DNA of 64,000 nt, taken from assembly GCA_033182465.1 (NCBI GenBank), contig CP137326.1, forward strand, positions 2,077,501 through 2,141,500, read 5' to 3'. Source of the DNA: Sanghuangporus weigelae (lineage: Eukaryota > Basidiomycota > Agaricomycetes > Hymenochaetales > Hymenochaetaceae). The position numbers were made by a program, and so were the translations under genes. The stretch's first letter is position 1; every line of letters starts with the position of its first letter. The notes under the pieces were generated by a model. That model saw only the letters and a program-made list of their open reading frames with translations, was not told the origin of the DNA and searched no databases. Positions 23,430-35,440 of this stretch are shown in pieces.

Positions 23430-24723
23430 TCGTCCACCTTTACCACTGACTGGTCTAGGCTATTTACTCATCCCATACTTCCAACGTAAATTATTAGAAG
23501 TATGGCTCCCTGACTCCTTTTTAAAACGACCTAGCGGCATCCGTCCGATGTTGCGTATCATAAGAGCATCGAGACGCTGCTCCTGGAAGGAATTTATGCA
23601 ATCGATGGACCTTCAAACTTTTCGTCGATGTCGACTTCGAATTTTGGCTAATCATATGCATGTGTATTCTAATTTGTCTTCCACATTCAGTACATACATT
23701 CACAATCTTTCGATCTTCGTATCATTATGTATCACCTCACCCTGAAGGTTCGCTATCATTCCCATAAGTTTCGTCCTTATTCTAGCACAGTCATCCTGGC
23801 CATTTTGTACGTATACCTCTTTAAGGTTGTTTTTGGAGAGTCCCGCAAATATTAATGAATTTTTTCAGTTTTCTTCTCTAGACATCGTGAGACTTTTCCA
23901 GATTTGAAAATATGCTCCCACGCTGGATCAAGCACTTACTTATGACCGTCGGCTGCTGATTCCACGGCGTAGCGTAGCCCTTTCTGACCTGACGATCAAT
24001 TTTGCGTTTAGTTCTCGGGCAGTCAAGGAGTTCCTCAAACAAGCCAGATATTCATCTCATGCTGCCATTTTAATGATTCGCTCGGATGTTGGTATAGCCG
24101 AGTTGATCGTTCCTTCAGTACTGGTCGACCCTTGGAACCCATTTATCTGGTCTTTACTCGTTTCTTTTGCAAGTTAGTGCCAACGTTCCATAAAAACAGC
24201 AGTCCACAAGTTAAACTCTGTCGACCAATATCGGTCGACCCGGGATGAATCACGCATAGCTCTCGATCTCGAGCCAACTTGCCTTTCTAACCCCTTCCTC
24301 GTATTCGCCGCGATCAACTGACAAGATGCACTAATCTGGCCGGTTGCGCTCCAATATATTCACCATTTGATGGGATCCTTTGAGTTTCATCACAGCAATA
24401 CTGATGATTTCGGAGTCTCTTTGATAGAAGATCCGCGAATCTGAATTTCCACCATAGCTCGGTAAGTTTACTCTGGACTGAAGTTGTTGGCATTTCAAAT
24501 TTCAAATAGAGTCGCATTCTTCGCGTGAAGGATAAGCACAGCATCTTGATATACCGAAATACTCCCACGAACTGGCTGTGGTCGAATGATCCAGCAAGGT
24601 TCGAGGGCCAGGTTCTTGGTTTCTGGTCTGGTGTCCTGTTCTGACACGAGGTTCACGCGCGCTGTATATTAGGCCGTGAAGACAGTAGCGCTGTCCGTGT
24701 TTTCCAAGTTGCCGCGCCATACC
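23430..24723. other. Intergenic region
   Basis: Possible 3' tail of the DUF6534 gene in the first 300 bp. Nothing recognised in the remainder apart from the promoter of DUF6533 copy C. Confidence 0.35.
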
Positions 24724-26457
24724 ATGATCAGCGCATCCGTCGTTGTGTATTTTCGGGAACTCCTTTCTCGAGGCGAACCTACGCCTGTTGATCCCACTCA
24801 AGTGCCGCTCTGGATTTCAGGTGTCACCGTTAGCCAGTATTTCCAAGTGGCAATCGTTACAGTATTAGGATACGACTTAGGTAAGTTCCTTGCTCACCGA
24901 TATTCTGTATACGGGGCTGACGGTCATATAAGTCATCTCGATTGATAGAGAAGTGCGTTGCTGTATTCTTCTGGCTTATACAGAACTCATCCGGAATTCT
25001 AGGCAAAGTATTTCTGGGTACGCGTCTCGAATATCTCACGCTCGACTCCGGACTGAGATCCGTGCTCTGTGGGCAAAAGAGGATCCCACGTAAAGCCGTG
25101 GATTTCGTTTACTTTGCGGTAGGATCAGTGATTCTTCAGCTGTGACTGTTTCGAACCAAGCACCATTAGAATCGCTTTGTCGGAATCTTTGGCGCCGTTG
25201 CTTTTCTATATGGTGATTATCATCCAAAGTATTCCTAAAGATTGAGCGCGCCCTAACGGAAACACCCCAACAGATAGCTCTTATAGTGCGAATCTTGTAA
25301 AGTACGTTTCTCACTTGCTAGTCGAATGAGGTTTACTTGAACGAACTTAGGTGTGAGTGACAAGGCACTCAGAGTGAAGTTCGTTGCCAATGAGACTATG
25401 TTAGGTCATTTTGCTACGTGGACAAGGAGTATTGCCCGTGAGTCGTCCTGCTCTTTTCTCAAATGATACCTCAATCGGGAACTAGAATGGATTACGATTG
25501 CGTTGATTGATTGTAAGCAATCAAGATATGACCTGCACCCACTTGCCTGATGAGATTGAAGACATTCTTATGATTCGTGTGCTCGCACTTTACTGCCGAG
25601 GTAAATGATAGCAAATATTCGGGATTGCGCTTACTTCCAGGAATTTTGTCTCTAGCTAAATCTATATCAATATGCCTGAACATCCTCTTCGTGATGTCAG
25701 CGGCCTCAAAGCTCGGGATAATAATATATGGGTTACACTCTCAACAAAGTATGCGGTCAAGATAGGAGAGGAGATTCAAAATCACTGATCTTCGAATTAG
25801 ATGCCGTATTTAGTCTCGGTAACTTTGGAACCGTCTGCGGAGTCAACAAGACTCCGTCATGGAAACTGGGGATGGTTGATTGGTGAGTAATCACTCACTA
25901 TCGATCGAATGAACAGTGTCTAAGCTTAGATCAGGCTGATTCCTATGGTGTATGGAGCAGTACTTATGATCTTCGCACTTTACAAAGCTGCTGAATACTG
26001 GAGAGTATCGGCCGGCTTCAAGGGATTCACTCTGGTAAAAGTTCTCATTAAAGATCAGGTCTTGTATTTTATGCTGTGAGTCGTACATTGTCTCCTATAT
26101 CGAGTACTACATTCATCGCCTTCGATAGCGTAATCCTATGCTCGATGTTTGCCATCTTGGGATTCAAGTTGGTCATACCGAATGTCATCTTGGCAGATAT
26201 CTTATCCTCCCTCGGGAACCCGTCATTCCTCTCTCTGCTTGGCAGTCGGATGCTAATCAACCTCAAGGAGGCCGGGGAACGCGGCCAAAACGAGGGTACA
26301 AACTATAAACTACCATCCATGACACTGAGCGACATCAACTTCGCAGACCCACGCAATGACGCGAGGTTGGTCTTTTCTTGAAAGTATATTTGCGCGGAAC
26401 TGACCATGCTGCAGGGCTATGGACGAGACTACCCGCAACCGTGATAACTTGACTTGA
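24724..26457 (+). CDS. DUF6533 family multi-pass membrane protein, copy C
   Basis: Diverged paralogue of A and B. Blocks: MISASVVVYFRELLS; VPLWISGVTVSQYFQVAIVTV; KAVDFVYFA; NRFVGIFGAVAFLY; GHFATWTRSIA; WITIALID; DILMIRVLALYCR; ILSLAKSISICLNILFVM-SAASKLGIIIYG; LGMVDW; LIPMVYGAVLMIFALYKAAEYW; VLIKDQVLYFML; VILCSMFAILGFKLVIPN; LGSRMLINLKEAGERGQNE; LSDINFADP; final exon ending in TGA at 26455-26457. I saw no premature stop in the recognised exons, and acceptors before them are AG. Exon count and 5' intron positions follow copy B. Several hydrophobic helices; unknown function. Confidence 0.65.
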
Positions 26458-28870
26458 ACCCCGTTCTGTGTACGGCACATGGCCATTTGGGTGGCATGTC
26501 GTTCTGAGAGGATAAGAGCCTATACCCATTCCTACTTGGCCTTGAAACACACGTATTCTGTTCGTTTGCGTTCATGTTTCCTTACGCTGTACTTTATCTT
26601 TATCGAGGAGACATGAAAGGAGTTCGCATTTCCCGTTCGCATTCTCGGCATTACTTTAGATATTCCCGTACTTTCATCATGTTCGTCCCTCGAAATTCCG
26701 ATGCCATTGATCTGTTCCTATTCTGTATTTGATGAGACAAGGTACGAGATACTTAGTAAACATTGTAGGATGCTCTCCAGACTAACGCTTAATCTTACGA
26801 GAAAACTCCATGAAAAATTGCGCAGCCTGCATCCAAAAGACCATTGATCCGATATCAGCCTATAGGATTCCGCCAACCCAATACGATCATCAACCGGCAC
26901 GGAGGAAAGCATTTTCCGAGCGAAATCAAAGGTCTTCGTAAGATTGGCCTGAAGGGTCAGAATTTCCATGAGGCGATGTGCAATAAATCATACCAGTTCA
27001 GAACCTGAGGGGTGGCACGTTCTCCTCTTCTTCGACCCGCCACGTCATCTATCACGACTTTCGATGGCACGAAGTAAGTAGGGGCTGAGACGCTGATCTC
27101 ACTTTCTTGTGCCATTTTCTGGTATTTAATTCCGTAGTCTTTGGCAAGACAAGTTGAAGCAAGACCTCTCGGGGCGGTCCCCGGGTCGACGAATATGGAG
27201 AACGGATCGATCGACGACAGTACTAGATACATATCGGTTCTCACTTCATTTCTCTTTTTGTCTGTTATACAAATACCAGATCAGCACTCTGCTGGTAGGA
27301 GACGATAAATTGATGGATGCACTACATTTTCCGTAATTCCCTCCTTCACAAAGTTCACCCCGAAAGGGACGGAATTGAAGCAAGCCGCGCTCCAGCTGGA
27401 ACTAGATTCTCGAAGAACCTTTTTTTTCACCTGTATCGACCACTTGGGACCTCCAAGCTCCAGGAGGCACGTTGCAAAGATGTGCGACGGTCGATGTTCT
27501 TTTTTTGTTATCGAGTTGCGTCGCTCTACAGATGGCTATAATTTCCCAGGCGCTTGGACGCGTTTCTGAATTCACTTCACTTCAGACTTCAGCTCCGAGT
27601 CAACGTATGACTCTGACTTCAAGGAGGTGAGATTCTGGTTATGTCTTGAATCGTGAGTAGATTGCAATGCTGAGCTAGCAGAAGATTCGTAATTCGTTGG
27701 TGAATACTCTTCCGTATAGTTTTGATTTTGCAGTGTAACTAATTTGAAGTTGCAGCGATAATCTATATTCCAATTGCCATTGTCCGCTATCGCTGGTGCA
27801 CCGACGTCTTAGTTCTGTATGGCTGTGTTCAATATTATCCCTCAAGCCTCTTCCGGAAGATCAAAAGTGGACCCCGAGATAACTCCGCTTCCGCTACATA
27901 GTACATCTGAAGGAATCGCGTTCTCACTGTTAGTGATGAGTAAGTCTGTATAAAAATAGTGTGATAACGTCTTCATGCCTGCAGTTCCTTGCTGAAACCG
28001 ATCCGCCGGACCAGCAATATCCGATCCTCTTCCTGCTTCATAAATTTCTCGCTGATTGATTCTCTGTCTCTAGGCATCATCTCATAGAACGTCAGTTACT
28101 ATTGGTTGATCGTCCTTCGCCAGACAGACTGCCCCGTTACTTCTCCGTACATTTGATGGGAGCCTTTGCAATTTTTCTGTTCTCTTTCTCTCTATCATTA
28201 TCGATTATGAAGACCTGTACCAGATTCAATTGTGCTCTGGAACAGTTCTCTTTTACCGAGGTACAGTATTTATTTCGTAACCGCTACTCGAAAGACCTGA
28301 ACATTTTGTGCTTTTTATATGCAAAACATGTCGAATTGCAGCGATGCCATTCACGCATGTCCAATTTTCCTTCCCTCGGTCAAAATCTCATGCTGCCGGC
28401 CTTCGGGCGATGTTTATGTCGCTGCCTTTTGGACCATGCGATGATGTCCCGGTGATAGGTACACATCCTCCATTGCAACTTCAAAGTAGGTGTGTGCTTG
28501 TGTTCGAGAAAAATATCAGAGCGCATATCTAGGTAGTTTCCCACCAATGCACTTCGCAGTCATCCGTCTCGTAGAAAGACTTATGACTACTCTAAACAGA
28601 TGGCTCTCGGCCGATACGATTTCGTCAAAATTTTCTATCGGTCAAGCAAGCTTCCTGAGACGAGTTTCGGGAAAGACAATTATTCCACAATGATACATCC
28701 ATGCAAGGTATGCATTAGAGCTATTCTTCCTCAGACATGCATGTCGCTTTTCTAAACCTCCGCATTCTGTTTTGCTCGAGTTCAGTGGTATTTATATAGG
28801 CCATGCTTGCTCTAAAGAACATTCAACAGCCAACAGCGTACTTACTTCTTCTATTACTCCTTTACCCGTC
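26458..28870. other. Intergenic region with one unassigned coding-like stretch
   Basis: Mostly without recognisable genes. A frame starting ATGGCTGTGTTCAATATT near 27819 reads MAVFNIIPQASSGRSK and VDPEITPLPLHSTSEG before a GTAAGT donor, and sequence after the next AG (about 27985) reads FLAETDPPDQQYPILFLLHK, then stops. This may be the remains of a two-exon gene, but I cannot name a family. The last ~100 bp include the promoter of copy D. Confidence 0.3.
28793..28798 (+). promoter_or_regulatory. Probable TATA box of DUF6533 copy D
   Basis: TATATA about 78 bp upstream of the ATG at 28871, in a place comparable to the TATA boxes of A, B and E. Confidence 0.4.
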
Positions 28871-30450
28871 ATGGTTCTCTCTGCTCGAATGCCCATTGAA
28901 GCCATCGATCCAAGTGAAGTTCCTCCTTGGGTTTCCGTAACGACTTCGCGCCAATACTTTCAAATGGCAACCGTAACTGTCCTGATCTACGAAGCCAGTA
29001 CGTGTTCCGATTGATTACACGGAAACATATGCTTATGACTTCGTAAGTCATTACAATCGACAAAGAGGTGAACCCATGTTCTTCTCGATCGGGCTGCTCT
29101 GGTGACTGACGTTTTCTCTACCTAGGTGAAATACTTCTGGGTACGCTTGCTAGTACTGCTCACCGGGTGCCCATTGCTGAAATAACTCCATATGTATTAA
29201 TTGAACTACAAAAGAGACGTCCCCGAAGCCCAGTTGATTTCGTCTATTATGCGGTAATCGCTCATCTTCTCAATAATTGAGTTTAAGCTTACTCCAGCCC
29301 TCTTAGAACCGGTACTCTGGAACTTTCGGTGACATCGTGTTCCTATCTTGTGCGTTTCAGTTTCTGACTCGCTTCTGCAACAAAATTAACTCGTAGTCCG
29401 AAGGGGACACTTCTGAAGCCAACCTTCCCTCGTAAGTCAGCCATAAGTTATCAGTGGAGTAAACCCGATCGGAGTCTCTCTAGGTGTGAGTAATTAGACT
29501 TCAGGATGATTTTGATGAAAAATAAGGTAACTTTTCAACGATGGCAAGGAGCATTGCAAGTGAGCTCGCCATTACATTTTCGTCAAAGATACACATTGCT
29601 TACAACTTGGAAGATTGGGTCACATTTATTTCAATTGATCGTGAGTCCGAAGCTACTTTCTGAGTAGCCAAAAACGGCTTATGACATTCAAAGATATTCT
29701 TATCCTCTGAGTCCTTGCCCTCCACTCTCAGGGTAAATACGTCTCGTTCCATTACTAGCTAGGTGCTAATTGTTCCACAGAAAAGTGGCTATCTATTGTC
29801 CTGAAAGGATCGCTTGCTCTGCAGGCGGTTGGCAAGATGGCAATACTCGTTTACGGGAGTATTTTGCAGCACAGCAAGTTGGATATATTTTCTATCCAGT
29901 GACGAATTCTCACCTGAGCCAGAGCTGCTGTAGTAGGTCTTGCCAAAGATGCAACGTCCTGTGACGTCGGAAACTCACCATCCCAACGGGGTGTGGTTGC
30001 CTGGTGAGCGATACGATATGTTGTAAGCACCTTTCTTCAGGGTGATCCCGATGATATATGGTGTCATCCTTTTGGCCCTCGCACTGTACAAAGCTACAGA
30101 GTACTGGAAATTATTGGCCGGGTTCAAAGGATTCATACTTGTGAAGGTCCTCATACAAGACTAGATCATCTATTTCATCTGGTGAGTAGCATCTTTGCGC
30201 TAACGTCAACGGAAATGAATTAAAATCGTTACCCAGTGTTATTGCATCCTGTGCCCTTAACATCACGAACTTTAACCTGCAAACATCGAATGTCTTCATG
30301 TCCAATGTCGTAAATGAACTTGGCAACCCGGAATACCTCAGTATTCTTGGTAGTCGTATGCTTTCCAATCTGAAGGAGGCCGGAGAACGAGGTGTGAACG
30401 TGGGAACGAGCTTTAGGATCGTCTCTGAGACAGTAAGCGACATCGTCCAG
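28871..30450 (+). pseudogene. DUF6533 family gene, copy D, with premature stops
   Basis: Full-length family member by layout: MVLSARMPIEAIDPSEVPPW; RQYFQMATVTVLIYEA; VITIDKE; VKYFW; PVDFVYYA; NRYSGTFGDIVFLSC; GNFSTMARSIA; VTFISID; then DILIL followed by an in-frame TGA at 29708-29710 where the other copies have Arg; VIPMIYGVILLALALYKATEYW; KVLIQD followed by TAG at 30162-30164 where the others have Gln; and LGSRMLSNLKEAGERGVN. Two nonsense codons in conserved exons make this a pseudogene unless an unusual splice avoids both. The 3' end is approximate because the usual DIDFAEP exon reads DIVQRT here. Confidence 0.7.
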
Positions 30451-31194
30451 CGTACTGTACTACTCGTATTCAACATAGCTACCTTTTGTCATTTATGCAT
30501 CGAGTATCTCGTATCCTCGCCGAACATCATCATGCTTCCAAATCATTCTCCACACGTCATGACTAGCGTATCTGTTTACAGCAGGTGTGGGTATTACCCC
30601 GCACGAAATTGGGAAAGGCCGACGGAGTATCATCTGCTTCACGTGCTTGTACAATAACTTACCTGGATAGGGAAGTTCCCACACCGATGACCCTGGCCCT
30701 ACCAGACCTAGCGAGGGTCGCTCGAGTTTCTCGGCCTACTTAAGTACCTACCCTCGTTTCTCTCAGAATTTGACATCGCCTCGCGTACAATGAGAGCCAT
30801 CAGATTTTTCGTGCTTTGAATTTGTTTTGGATATAGGGACAGGACTTTCGAGAAATGTGAACTGATGGTGATCTGAATGGCCTCATCGTTCTCCATCATT
30901 TTACAGAGCGAAAGAATTTTTCTTGGCGGTTGCGAGGCCTGCCGGTTGTCCTCGGTTGTCTAGACTGACGTCGACGGGAAAATCCATTTTCTTCCCCTAT
31001 CCCAAAGACAGCTAGTCCCAAAAATTTGTCACATCACTGAAACTTTCGGGGCACGATCTGATCTTCAATTGATTCCACTCCCAATAATAAGCATCCGCTC
31101 TACATTCCGCATCCTACTTGGTCCTGTGTGCCTCTGCCTCTCTCTGCCTAGTACTGCTAACGACAAGTTCTGCAGTCAGAGGCTCTTGCGGATC
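30451..31194. other. Intergenic region, promoter of second DUF6534 gene
   Basis: No gene seen. CT-rich tract at about 31110-31150 (TGTGCCTCTGCCTCTCTCTG) precedes the ATG at 31195. Confidence 0.4.
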
Positions 31195-33158
31195 ATGGCT
31201 GATGCAGCAGCGCAAATACCAGCCCTGGACAACACGGTACGGCGATTACTTTCGGCTTCCGTTGGACCTCAGTCCTGACTAGACTGATTTCGTTAGATGG
31301 GCGTGCTCTACCTCGGCGTAACGTGAGTACTTCCGGTGTCCTATGCTCTGCCATACCCAAGGATACTGACATAAACGCTGCCCAAGGTTTGCCATGGGGT
31401 GAGCTGGATGACCAGTCACCCGATCAGGGAGAGAACCTGAATGGGCTCTGACGTGCTCCTTTTTAGGTTATGGGGGATGAGCACGGTGCAGATGTACTAT
31501 TACTACAATGTGAGTTCTCCCTGTGTGCTGGAAACGGGCTTCCTCCGCTAACAAACTCCTTCAGAACTATCCGCAGGATCCGGTGTGGATAAAGCTTTTG
31601 GTAATTACCAAGTTTTCTGTAGACAGGGTGCTGCAGGTATCCTGATATCGATTAGGTTGGGACTGTATGGGCGCTTGACACGACCCATCAAGGGCTCATA
31701 ATACATTCTGTATACGTGTATCTCATAACGCAGTATGCCAACCTCACCTTCTTGAATGTCATTGTTGATACGCTCCTTGTGGGTTCCCTATATTGGTCCT
31801 TTAATACCGTCGGCTGATCTTATTAACGCCAGATTGAAGTTTTATTCAATGTAAATGAAAGGCTTTCGGCGTTACAAGACATGAACTCACGTACCTGTCT
31901 GTGTAGGCCGTCATCGTTTTTTTAGTTCAAGCCTTCTTCCTTTTGCGGGTATGGAGATGTGCGTATGTTCCCTTTTCCACTATGGACCATATTGTGATTA
32001 CTTTTCCAATCTAGTGAGTCAAAAAAATATTCCGGTCGTTGTCGTATTGGTCAGTATAAGAGTCTCAAGTACTGTTCTGTCTGGCTAATTGTAACACGAT
32101 AGGGCGCACTCATTTTAGCGAGCCTCGTACTTTCGATTGGTAAGTAGTATGCAATTCATAGTAACGTGCTCTCAAACATCTCGGATCTGCAGTGTATACT
32201 GTCAAAGGGTGCGTACGGGTCACGTTTCTTACTCAGAATTCTACTTATCTCAGAGCTTCCATAGATTGGATATTAGGGTCTTTTCCCGTCTCACAGAAAT
32301 TTATGCTCTCAACCGCTCTATCAATGTGATAAATGCAGTGACCGATGTCGCGCTCGCTGCCGCCCTCATTTACTTACTGCAACAGTCACGTACCGGCTTT
32401 AAACGTTCGAATCACATCATAAACCGTCTCATCTTCTTCTCGTTGAATACTGGTCTACTGACGAGTATTGATGCAATTGTGACACTCGTAATGGTAAAGC
32501 ATTCTTTAACCTTTGCTGCGCTTCCCCGAGCTGATCGGCCGACGTATTCCAGAACACTATGTATGGCAGTACGTTTCTCTACATCCTGTTCTTCTTGAAC
32601 ACCAGCCGGCGTACGTGCATTTCCTTCTCCTCTGCATATTCCTAATGCTTACTTCTGGGGACAGTGTACACGAACTCCTTCATGGCTACGTGAGTAAAAC
32701 ATTAGCTTCGTAAAGCTGATTCCCATTATTCAATTCCTACAGACTCAATAGTCGCAAGGCTTTCCGTGGCCTTGACGACAGCACTGATGGAGAAAGCTTC
32801 TCCCTTTCTCAGAGCCGATATCGCTCGCAAACCGTAGGCGTGGAAACCCCAGCTGGTCTGAAGGTTCGTCGAGCTGCTTATTGACTTGTATGTCTTCGAT
32901 AATCTGAAACCACGTTTTCTATGTATTAGGCAAGCAACCGTACGCATGCTTTATCGGTCAAGGTCAACACCGAAACTGTGATGACCCGAGACCAGGAGGA
33001 AAGCACCGTCAAGGTAAATATATAGCGCTTCATTCTTCACCTTCCCGGTACTCAGTACTCCTCCCCTTGACGATTAGCACGGGACTCCTGCGGAGAGCTT
33101 AAACGATATATCGTACCACTATGGCGACTCGAAGCCGACTTCGTATCCGATACAGTAG
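31195..33158 (+). CDS. DUF6534 family multi-pass membrane protein, copy 2
   Basis: Start MADAAAQIPALDNT. Blocks parallel copy 1: MGVLYLGV; LWGMSTVQMYYYYN; NYPQDPVWIKLL; VGTVWALDTTHQGLIIHSVY; VYLITQYANLTFLNVIVDTL; VFLVQAFFLLRVW; KNIPVVVVLV; IYALNRSINVINAVTDVALA; the signature SRTGFKRSNHIINRLIFFS-LNTGLLTSIDAIVTLVM; NTMYGSTFLYILFFLNTSRR; LNSRKAFRGLDDSTDGESF; VETPAGLK; VNTETVMTRDQEESTVK; then a last exon HGTPAESLNDISYHYGDSK ending in TAG at 33156-33158. No premature stop was seen in the recognised exons. Integral membrane protein of unknown function, separated from copy 1 by two DUF6533 genes on the same strand. Confidence 0.7.
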
Positions 33159-34468
33159 ACGGTCCTGCAGATATAGCATCTCGAGTAAGAAAAACCCACT
33201 TTCCTATGGTACGAATGCAAGTCGTTCGTATTTACATTTACATTTACCCGAGCTACCGGTTGTGGCGGTATATTGATGCTGGGGGAGAAGTATCATCAGG
33301 AGCTCGGTACCAGAAAGAATCAGAGGACAATTTTTTTTGTACATATCAGAGGTTATTACTGCAGTGATTTCATAATTTTATCTATTCATCTCTACGAAGT
33401 GTGTGAGCCATATTACACAGGGCAATCATGACTCCTGCCTCCTATTTGACGACGCATTTACATCAAGAGAACAAATCTTGCTATTTTATGTCTCAACAAT
33501 CCGTCCGGAAGAGTGTGTTGACTTTGTGCCTAATGACTCCCTCTACCCATGATGGAGTGGACAGTCCGTTTTTATCGGCTATTGGTAAGTCTTTTGAGCT
33601 TAATACTGTCGCCAGTGGCATTGTATTTTATAGATGGTAACTTTCATCCCGTCTCTTGAGCTGGAACTGTTCTCGATTTACCACCGACGACTACCGACAT
33701 GCTATGAGGCCATCGCATCGCGTGTATGTGGTAATAGCAAATCCTCATGGCAAGGTTGATTTCAGTGTAAATATAGCGTGAAGTATCGCGGTTTCGGAAT
33801 TACCTGTCCATGGCAGCGGAAAGCGATGTTTCAGTGGCTGTTGTCCATGATTATCAAGAACGGTGTTCAATATGGTTCAGGATGATAAATTTGTTACCCT
33901 CACAGGTCTTGCTATTCGCAAGGTTACGAGATCTTACAGTTCATCATACTTCGAGAGCTTCCGACAACGCAATTGTTCCGTTGAGACTTGCACTGCTTTT
34001 GTTGAAGATAGATTCTTATTAGCTCTGAATCGTATGTTCACTGTTCTTTCTCTCGTCGCCCTCGGATTTGTAGCACTCCTCTTTGCGCTGCACTATACAT
34101 ATTGTCGCATCAGCCCGGACACGGCAGAACTACTCTTTCTGTCGAGTGGTGTCTATTGTCCTCTTTTTTGCTGATCTCTGTTGCTGAAACCGCCTCATCT
34201 GTGCACCAAACTTTGTTTCTGATCTTTGACAACACTCAACTTTTGGACCGCATCTGCGGTACGTTTAATCAGATTATTCCTGTCTCTTCTCAGAACTATC
34301 ATCATGAAGCTTGATATTTGATTGATTATGATCAAATTCTTTGTTTACATCACCCAACACGCCGCTGCTTGTTCATCATCGAGGCCTGAAACATATCTTG
34401 CGAAGTTATATAAACGCCCCTCTCCCAGTTCACCTGATATCTCACTTGTCATTTACTTGCACACTATC
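33159..34468. other. Intergenic region with possible degenerate membrane-protein exon
   Basis: Mostly without features. A plus-strand frame at about 34032-34174 is very hydrophobic (FTVLSLVALGFVALLFALHY), like a membrane helix, but it matches no block of the neighbouring families. The TATA box of copy E is at 34407-34414. Confidence 0.3.
34407..34414 (+). promoter_or_regulatory. TATA box of truncated DUF6533 copy E
   Basis: TATATAAA 62 bp upstream of the ATG at 34469, the same spacing as in genes A and B. Confidence 0.55.
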
Positions 34469-34780
34469 ATGTCAAATACGACCACCCTTCAACATTTTAT
34501 CCGTTTTTCCACTCGATCAAACGCAGAGGCCGCTGACAGTGATACAGTCAGGCTCATTGAATCTGAGATAGCTATTTCGAAATATTTTCAGATAGCTACT
34601 GTTGCGGTCTTGACATATGATGCTGGTGAGTCAAGACATCGCTTCAGCAATGAACAGTTGCTTATCATTACAAAAGCTATTACAATGGGCGGTGAGGTAT
34701 GTTTCCTTCAATATTACTGCTCACAGTGGACACTGACAAATGACACATTCATCAGGAAAAAGTCCAAACTCTAAGACTAG
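34469..34780 (+). pseudogene. DUF6533 gene 5' fragment, copy E
   Basis: Contains promoter, first exon (MSNTTTLQHFIRFSTRSN; SKYFQIATVAVLTYDA), a first intron and the small exon AITMGGE (compare LITLDKE in copy A), a second intron, then EKVQTL at about 34756. After this the family sequence stops and about 8.4 kb of mobile-looking DNA follows. A matching 3' half (copy F) appears at about 43.2 kb, but the central exons are missing from both. Confidence 0.65.
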
Positions 34781-35436
34781 CTTACAAGGGTATATAAGAG
34801 CAACAAGAGGGAGAATTGCCAAAATTGCTTATTTAAGAAGTCCTGATCTGATAATGTAGTAACAGTAATGTAAGGTGATTAACGACACATGAAAATTTGT
34901 GAGAGTAATTGGTATTTGTATGACAATCAAAGGCATTTGAATTTGTACATTACTGATCGACGCTTAAATACAATGAATTGTCTAATGAAAATGTAGTTGA
35001 GCGATCTGCGCTTATAAATATGTTGAAGTACTTGTTGAACCTAAGCAGTTCTCAAGAGACTGATAATTAGACACAAGAGAGACGGGTGCTTATGAGGCTA
35101 TATAATATACTATTAGATTGTAGAAGACTATTCTAAATTCATACGACACATTATACCAATGTAATTCCGATAACTGCATTATATTTTCATTTGACTAGAA
35201 TGGTATATTACAGGATAGTCGAGTATTAGTTAGCACAGCACATTAAGACAACGGAAACCATTTCATTAGCTCAGTGGGTCAAAGAAAGCTTTGAAGTTCG
35301 AGCCCAGACAACAAGAGTAAGCACCAGAAAGGAGGAGAGAGTCCAAGTCACCGAGGTAAGCCTGACAGAAGACTAGTTGCATGAAGTCGAAAAGAGCTCG
35401 TCAGAGGGCTAGTTGCATGAAGTCAAAGAGAACTCA
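34781..35436. other. AT-rich left part of the mobile-looking block
   Basis: Composition drops to clearly AT-rich compared with the flanking genes. No coding frame. Holds a tRNA-like stretch (35262-35310) and a 37-bp-period direct repeat (35372-35440). Confidence 0.5.
35262..35310 (+). repeat. tRNA-like A-box/B-box stretch (SINE-like remnant)
   Basis: TTAGCTCAGTGGGTC resembles a pol III A box and AAGTTCGAGCCC a B box, spaced about 20 bp, too short for a real tRNA. This is likely a tRNA-derived repeat remnant. No tail or target duplication was identified. Confidence 0.35.
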
Positions 35437-35440
35437 TCAG
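35372..35440 (+). repeat. Two-unit direct repeat at the DUF6698 stop codon
   Basis: Units of about 32 bp starting CTAGTTGCATGAAGTC at 35372 and 35409 (37-bp period) with about four differences. The second unit runs into the DUF6698 stop codon (35437-35439 on the minus strand). Confidence 0.7.
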
